Origin: Companilactobacillus halodurans
GTDB taxonomy: Bacteria > Bacillota > Bacilli > Lactobacillales > Lactobacillaceae
DNA: 64,000 nt
Direction of reading: 5' to 3'
Assembly (NCBI RefSeq): GCF_009600985.1
Contig: NZ_VDFP01000009.1
Coordinates: forward strand, 1 to 64,000
How positions within the stretch are numbered: the first letter of the stretch is position 1; the number at the start of each line of letters is the position of its first letter. Below, one piece after another: positions 59,351 to 64,000 of this stretch. The translations under genes were made by a program, and so were the position numbers. A model generated the notes under the pieces. The model ran no database searches and had not been told where the DNA came from. It was given only the letters and a program-made list of their open reading frames with translations.

Positions 59351-60811
59351 ATGACAGATTCAAAGGTTTATAACGATTATTTCTTCGATGAACCCATATT
59401 CGATTTACACGATGGTGGCTATGTTCCACTAGAAAAGGCTGATGTACCAGATCAACCTTTAAATATTCCCGCAGCTTTGGAACCAGATAAAGTTGACGGA
59501 AACGATGTTTATTACACAATTACGGCTCAAGAGGGCGAAACACAAATTCTTCCTGGTGCTAAGACAAAGACTTGGGGCTACAATGCTTCATTGTTAGGAC
59601 AAACAATTGTTTTGAAAAAAGGCGTTCACTACCATGTTCACCTAGTTAACAAATTGTCAGAAGTAACAACTTTTCACTGGCATGGACTAAATGTTACTGG
59701 ACCTATCGTTGATGGTGGTCCGCATGCACCGGTTTATCCAGATGGCAGTCGTGATATCGACTTCACTTTGGACCAACCTGCACAAACTGATTGGATTCAC
59801 CCACATCCATGTCCAAATACAGCTCGCCAAGTTTGGAATGGATTAGCTGCTGCTGTCGTCGTTACAGATGATGAAGAAGCTAAGTTGCCATTACCAAGAA
59901 ACTATGGCGTCGATGATATTCCAGTGATTTTACAAGATAGAACTTATCATGATAATCAACTTGATTATAAAAAAGATTATGATGTCGATGGAACTCTTGG
60001 CAAGTATGCTTTAGTCAATGGAACAATCAATGGTGTCTTCAATGTTACGACACAAAAAGTCCGTTTAAGAATCTTGGATGGGTCTGATCGTCGTGAATGG
60101 AGATTGCACTTTGACGACAATCACGAATTTACACAGATTGCTTCTGACGGCGGCATTTTGCCAGAACCCGTTAAATTCACGAAATTGATGTTAACTTGTG
60201 CTGAACGTGCAGAAGTTATCGTTGACTTTGGCGACAAGAAACCAGGTGACGTGGTAACTTTGATGAGCGATGATATGCCAATTATGAAATTTAAGATTGG
60301 TCAATATGCTGCTGACGATTCTAAATTGCCAGAACACTTAACAACTATCGACGCACCAAAAGTTACACCAGGACTTCCTGTTACAAAGACTGTTATGTCA
60401 GGGATGGATGACCAAGTACGTTTGGATGGCAAACTCTTTGATATGCAAAGAATCGACCGCAAGCAAAAGATTGGCGATACTGTCCTTTGGGACGTTGTTA
60501 ATACTAACGATATGGATGGCGGAATGATTCATCCATTCCATATGCACGGTTGCCAATTCTTAGTCATCAGTCGTAATGGCAAAGAACCATATCCTAATGA
60601 ACATGGCTGGAAAGATACGGTTGGTGTCAATGCAGGTGAAACAGTTAGATTAGCTGTTCAATTCACTAAATTTGGTGTTTATATGTATCACTGTCACATT
60701 CTAGAACACGAAGATACTGGAATGATGGCTCAAATTGAAGCTTATGATCCAAATGAAAAACATGAATATCACTTATTGAGCATGGATGAAATGAATCACC
60801 CTAAGAAATAA
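59351..60811 (+). CDS. Multicopper oxidase
   Basis: 486-aa cupredoxin-type oxidase coupling substrate oxidation to O2 reduction. All four copper motifs are present: TTFHWHGLN (109-111), DWIHPHPCPNTARQVW (about 147), HPFHMHGCQF (about 412-420) and YHCHILEHEDTGMM (about 449-462) with the type 1 Cys and axial Met. No signal peptide or Tat motif is seen, so it should be cytosolic, unlike CueO. Could act in copper resistance or phenol/amine oxidation. GGTGGCG upstream of ATG. Terminator follows. Confidence 0.93.
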   Translation: MTDSKVYNDYFFDEPIFDLHDGGYVPLEKADVPDQPLNIPAALEPDKVDGNDVYYTITAQEGETQILPGAKTKTWGYNASLLGQTIVLKKGVHYHVHLVNKLSEVTTFHWHGLNVTGPIVDGGPHAPVYPDGSRDIDFTLDQPAQTDWIHPHPCPNTARQVWNGLAAAVVVTDDEEAKLPLPRNYGVDDIPVILQDRTYHDNQLDYKKDYDVDGTLGKYALVNGTINGVFNVTTQKVRLRILDGSDRREWRLHFDDNHEFTQIASDGGILPEPVKFTKLMLTCAERAEVIVDFGDKKPGDVVTLMSDDMPIMKFKIGQYAADDSKLPEHLTTIDAPKVTPGLPVTKTVMSGMDDQVRLDGKLFDMQRIDRKQKIGDTVLWDVVNTNDMDGGMIHPFHMHGCQFLVISRNGKEPYPNEHGWKDTVGVNAGETVRLAVQFTKFGVYMYHCHILEHEDTGMMAQIEAYDPNEKHEYHLLSMDEMNHPKK

Positions 60812-60862
60812 GCCGATTGACATTGAATTAGTCCTTAATTAAACTAATCAATGAAATCAAAT

Positions 60863-60902
60863 AAAAAGGGAGCTGACCTTATTTGGTCTTAGCTCTCTTT
60901 TG
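60863..60902 (+). terminator. Terminator of multicopper oxidase gene
   Basis: AAAGGGAGCT-ACC paired with GGT-AGCTCTCTTT, T-rich end. Confidence 0.8.
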
Positions 60903-60924
60903 TTATATGTGGAAGGATATTGTT

Positions 60925-61578
60925 TTGAGACAGGGAAAATTTAAAATTCGGTTAGGCTATTTAGTTTTTGCAATCGTCTTAGATGCTTTTGCCAATGCTT
61001 TAATGATTGACAGCAACATGGGGAGTGCTGTCTGGACGGCTTCAGCGGTCAACATCTCATCCCTATTGCATTCAAGTTATGGAACGACCTTATTCGTTTA
61101 TGCGGTCATTGTAACGATTGCCAATCAATTTTTATTAGGCAAATTCGATGAACATATTTTTATCTCCAATTTACTATTTTCATTGCCATTCAGTTATTTG
61201 GTTGGCTTCTTTTCAGACATCCTCAATCCTTTACAATTGAATAATTTATCGATAGCTTCACGATTATTGGTCGATGTTATCGGCTTAATTGGGGTATCCA
61301 TCGGAACTTCGATTTATCAACGTTGCAATTTGATACAACATCCTAATGACGAATTAGCTTATCTCTTACGTTTCAAATATCTTCATGGTTCAGCTGGCTG
61401 GGGACAATTAATCAGTTATACACCACCAGTAATCATTATGATTATTTGTTATTTCTTGACGGGTAATATCCTGTCCGTAGGGATTGGAACCGTTCTAGCA
61501 ATGTTTTTCCAAGGAGTAATTATTGGCATTTCCGATAAGATAGTCGTCCCATCTTTGAAGCATCATTATTCATTTTAA
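60925..61578 (+). CDS. YczE-like integral membrane protein
   Basis: 217 aa with five hydrophobic segments: FAIVLDAFANALMIDSNMGS in the first, then GTTLFVYAVIVTIANQFLLG, a middle IGLIGVSIGTSIYQR region, and IIMIICYFLTG. The pattern resembles the YczE/YitT membrane family; function unknown. TTG 60925 is chosen because GGAAGGA lies 7 nt before it; ATG 60907 is possible, but its upstream region is the terminator hairpin of the oxidase gene. Confidence 0.75.
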   Translation: MRQGKFKIRLGYLVFAIVLDAFANALMIDSNMGSAVWTASAVNISSLLHSSYGTTLFVYAVIVTIANQFLLGKFDEHIFISNLLFSLPFSYLVGFFSDILNPLQLNNLSIASRLLVDVIGLIGVSIGTSIYQRCNLIQHPNDELAYLLRFKYLHGSAGWGQLISYTPPVIIMIICYFLTGNILSVGIGTVLAMFFQGVIIGISDKIVVPSLKHHYSF

Positions 61579-61595
61579 AATTAACAGTTTAATGC

Positions 61596-61700
61596 TTGCG
61601 CTAGTGTGTCACATGGTTTAATATTATGCGTAGGGACTACCAGATTTAAAAACAACTGATTCCTTCCCGACGGTGAGATTAATTTCTCACTATTTTTTTA
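61596..61700 (+). ncRNA. Candidate small RNA with own promoter and terminator
   Basis: TTGCGC (61596-61601), 17-nt spacer, TAATAT (61619-61624), then about 70 nt with no ORF ending in GTGAGATTAATTTCTCAC (61673-61690) and T7. The 5' GGGA of the predicted transcript can pair with TCCC near 61665. Lies between convergent genes. Family not recognised; expression is inferred. Confidence 0.5.
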
Positions 61701-61735
61701 TTTCGAATTTTAGAAAAATATACAGTTGAAAATAC

Positions 61736-61773
61736 GAAAAAAGCATCACTGATTTTTATAGTCAGTGATGCTT
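61736..61773 (-). terminator. Terminator of diguanylate cyclase gene
   Basis: On the minus strand AAGCATCACTGA/TCAGTGATGCTT followed by T6; the stem begins at the stop codon. Confidence 0.85.
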
Positions 61774-62974
61774 ATTTAGTTAATTTATTAAAATTATATG
61801 TCAATCCTTCAACAGTCAAACGGTTGCGACCAAGGTTTTTTGATTCGTATAAATAGCGATCGACTCGATTAAAGAGGTCATCGAAGTTAAGATCGGTCTT
61901 ATCAAGCTTGGAAACGCCAAAAGAAATTGTTATTTCTAACTTTTCGCCATTTAAAACCAAAGGTGTGTTAGTTAAAGCTTCTCTAAGATTTGCGATGATA
62001 GGGATGCATTGGGCTGGCTTCTTGCCTCGAAAGACGATAATAAATTCTTCGCCTCCAAAACGGAATAGTTCCCCCTTGGCATCACCTAAAAACATTTCCC
62101 GCTCAATCGTCTGGGCAACGTGCTTCAAAACTTCATCGCCGGTGCTGTGTCCATATGTATCGTTGAATTCTTTAAAGTGATCGATATCAAACATGGTAAC
62201 AGTTAACGGGATTTCTTCATTAGAATAAGTTTCAAAAAGTTCTTGAGCTGTTTTATCTAAGCTGGCTCGATTCCTGATTCCAGTTAATTCATCGTAATTT
62301 ACTTTCACTTTTAAATCATCATAATTAATCATTGTATCTTCTAGTTTTTTTGCACAAAAACGAATTATTGCCATATAAATCAAGAAAACTATGAGCATAT
62401 TAATGATTTCAAGCATTGGAAAACTATGATCGACCCAAAGGAGTATCCACCAAGATAATCCAAAGAATAGTTGCATGATTAAATATTTCCATTCAGAGCG
62501 TTGCAATTTTTCAGTTTGCTGATAAATATAAATTACGATAATAACCAAGAAAATGTACGAGACGGCAAAGAATGGTAAATTTTTATTTTCCAAACGATCT
62601 AAATTAATAGATGTGTAATATGCAAAAGGCATTAAAATATTGATCAGTAAAGTAATCTTATTGCGAATCAGATACATGCAGTAGAGCAGAATCGTCAATT
62701 GAGCATTGGCATACAGCCAGCCGTGATTGATTGAGCCCGTATTTAAAATATGGAATATCTGTTGCAACATAATCATACTAAAGGTTAGAACTAATCCCTC
62801 TATTAGGTGTTTAAAAAATTTTTGATAAGAGGGCGACGACTTACCGATTATTCGTTCGAGTGAATAAGCAACGATCGTAATGATCGTTATCAGACCAATT
62901 GTCACTAGAGTAATAATTGCTGAATTGATATTCAGATAATTATTGATGATGCTTCCTAAAATGATATCTGGCAA
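61772..62974 (-). CDS. Membrane diguanylate cyclase (GGDEF domain)
   Basis: 400 aa. Seven or so N-terminal hydrophobic segments (about 10-215) form a membrane sensor; C-terminal GGDEF domain (about 230-395) with DELTGIRNR, DIDHFKEFNDTYGHSTGDEVL and the active-site FRFGGEEFIIVF (GGEEF, about residue 305), ending with VDRYLYESKNLGRN. It should make c-di-GMP from GTP. No RxxD inhibitory site precedes GGEEF (AKGELFRF), so product inhibition is probably absent. No EAL or PilZ partner is in the window. TTG start with GAGGG upstream. Confidence 0.92.
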   Translation of the reverse strand: MPDIILGSIINNYLNINSAIITLVTIGLITIITIVAYSLERIIGKSSPSYQKFFKHLIEGLVLTFSMIMLQQIFHILNTGSINHGWLYANAQLTILLYCMYLIRNKITLLINILMPFAYYTSINLDRLENKNLPFFAVSYIFLVIIVIYIYQQTEKLQRSEWKYLIMQLFFGLSWWILLWVDHSFPMLEIINMLIVFLIYMAIIRFCAKKLEDTMINYDDLKVKVNYDELTGIRNRASLDKTAQELFETYSNEEIPLTVTMFDIDHFKEFNDTYGHSTGDEVLKHVAQTIEREMFLGDAKGELFRFGGEEFIIVFRGKKPAQCIPIIANLREALTNTPLVLNGEKLEITISFGVSKLDKTDLNFDDLFNRVDRYLYESKNLGRNRLTVEGLTYNFNKLTK

Positions 62975-63213
62975 GTTTTTCCCTCAATTATTTAATTTTA
63001 TTATTTTTTCAATTAAGAAAAGTCTAACATAGAAGTTCATTTTTAAGATACAGGTGTTTATTAATACTTAATAATTCCGGTTATTAGTATACTCTTTATT
63101 CACTGATTAATTGAATGGTTTATAATATTAGTCAATAGTGTAGTTATTTTTAAATTTATGTTTAATTATTTCAAAATTAATTTATGTATATTTAGAAAAA
63201 TGAGGGGAAACTT
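62975..63213 (+). promoter_or_regulatory. Upstream region of second nox gene
   Basis: No gene seen. AT-rich; TATAAT at 63121-63126 is a likely -10, the -35 is weak, and GAGGGGAAA precedes the ATG. No cre-like site is found here, in contrast to the first nox gene. Confidence 0.4.
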
Positions 63214-64000
63214 ATGAAAGTAGTGATTGTAGGTTGTACTCACGCCGGTACTGCAGCAGTTGAGCAAATTTTAAACGATCATCCCGAAACAGAAGTGACC
63301 GTCTATGAAAAAGATGATAATATTTCTTTCCTATCTTGTGGGATTGCACTATATCTGGGGAAACGAGTCAAGCATTTAGAAGACATGTTTTATGAAACTC
63401 CTGAAGATTTGGAAAAAATGGGCGCCAAAATTAAATTGAAACATGATGTTCTAAAAATTGATGCTAAGCATAAGACTTTGATGTGTGAAAATATGCAGAC
63501 GCATGAGATTATCAATGATACTTACGATAAGTTGATTATGACGACGGGGTCTTATGTAGTAGTCCCACCAATTGTTGGTATCTCAGATCCAAAAATTTTG
63601 ATGTGTAAAAATTATGCCCAAGCACAGGCCATTTATAAGACAGCTCAAAATCATCGCCATATTACGATTATCGGCGCAGGCTATGTTGGAGTGGAGCTAG
63701 CAGAAAGCTATGCCAATACTGAACATGATGTCACGCTGATTCAATCAAGAAATCAGGTTTTAAATAATTATCTAGACAAAGATATGTCGCAAAATGTGAT
63801 TGATTTATTAAAAGATCATGGCGTCAAAGTTCTTTTAAACGAACGGGTCACAGGCTTTGACCGTGATGACAATGATGAGAATATCATAATTGAAACAACT
63901 AAAACGAAACATAAATCAGATCTTGTAATCGTTGCGACCGGGTTCGTAGCCAATACTGAATTATTACGTGGACAAGTTGAAATGGATCGTCATGGAGCCA
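63214..64000 (+). CDS. NADH oxidase / CoA-disulfide reductase family, 3' end outside window
   Basis: First 262 codons of a second flavoprotein of the Nox family, open at the window edge. Seen: MKVVIVGCTHAGTAAVEQIL, the redox Cys42 in SFLSCGIALYLG, TTGSYVVVPP and the NADH-binding ITIIGAGYVGVELAESYA. It is related to, but clearly diverged from, nox at 1276 (for example YLGKRVKHLEDMFYETPEDL). Likely also a NADH oxidase. ATG has GAGGGGAAA at good spacing. Confidence 0.9.
   Translation, partial: MKVVIVGCTHAGTAAVEQILNDHPETEVTVYEKDDNISFLSCGIALYLGKRVKHLEDMFYETPEDLEKMGAKIKLKHDVLKIDAKHKTLMCENMQTHEIINDTYDKLIMTTGSYVVVPPIVGISDPKILMCKNYAQAQAIYKTAQNHRHITIIGAGYVGVELAESYANTEHDVTLIQSRNQVLNNYLDKDMSQNVIDLLKDHGVKVLLNERVTGFDRDDNDENIIIETTKTKHKSDLVIVATGFVANTELLRGQVEMDRHGA

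Overview
The window looks like chromosomal DNA of a low-GC lactic acid bacterium (Lactobacillaceae). Gene content and style fit the Companilactobacillus (C. farciminis/alimentarius) group, but that genus call is inference. Supporting signs are the block pcrA-ligA-camS-gatCAB-dagK-rlmCD, a PncB/NadE salvage pair, water-forming NADH oxidases, DtpT, CcpA-type cre sites, AGGAGG-like ribosome binding sites, and surface proteins ending in S-layer-type wall-binding (SLAP-like) repeats instead of LPXTG sorting signals.

Layout. 0-1.3 kb is non-coding but highly structured: a hairpin RNA (13-160), then two tandem, diverged copies of a ~400-nt element that fold the same way with compensatory base changes. 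1.3-11 kb carries NADH oxidase, a small conserved protein, a 33-aa membrane peptide, YfhO, two tandem glycerol kinase genes (the second lacks the catalytic Asp and the HPr-phosphorylated His) and the di/tripeptide transporter. 11-13.3 kb holds a BspA-like surface protein and tRNA-Tyr/tRNA-Gln. 13.5-24.6 kb holds a GntR/UTRA regulator, cell-envelope glycan genes (O-antigen-ligase-like protein, TagA-type transferase, GT4, GT-C and GtrB-like GT2), the NAD salvage operon, an aminotransferase and SprT. 24.7-30.7 kb is a surface-protein island: tRNA-Leu(AAG), an XRE/TPR regulator, two paralogous 166-aa SLAP-like exoproteins (one with a frameshifted start) and a 946-aa Ser/Thr-rich MucBP adhesin. 30.7-39.2 kb holds a GT-C-like membrane protein broken by an amber codon, rbsDK, a cold-shock gene, an MFS transporter with a 3' frameshift, a GH73 glucosaminidase, xpt, a degenerate PurK-like protein and purB. 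39.2-39.6 kb is a non-coding palindromic repeat patch.

39.7-50.8 kb is a core housekeeping block for DNA repair and replication (PcrA, LigA), tRNA-dependent amidation (GatCAB), lipid recycling (DagK) and rRNA methylation. 51-55 kb on the minus strand holds a DUF915 hydrolase coupled to an orphan PTS EIIC, and an APC permease, both units with palindromic operator candidates. 55-64 kb holds a Gfo/Idh oxidoreductase, DEAD-box helicase, tRNA-Arg(CCT), thioesterase, DUF3290/DUF421 pair, multicopper oxidase, YczE-like protein, a candidate sRNA, a GGEEF diguanylate cyclase and the start of a second NADH oxidase.

Themes. Carbon and redox genes (nox, glpK, rbsDK) carry cre-like sites, pointing to CcpA control. 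GT2, GT-C, YfhO, GT4 and TagA point to active wall-polymer decoration. Three genes carry simple lesions (two single-base changes in homopolymers, one amber stop); these could be real decay, phase switching or sequencing error. The most novel-looking item is the tandem structured RNA at 251-1049; next are the apparent glycerol pseudokinase and the divergent PurK-like protein.
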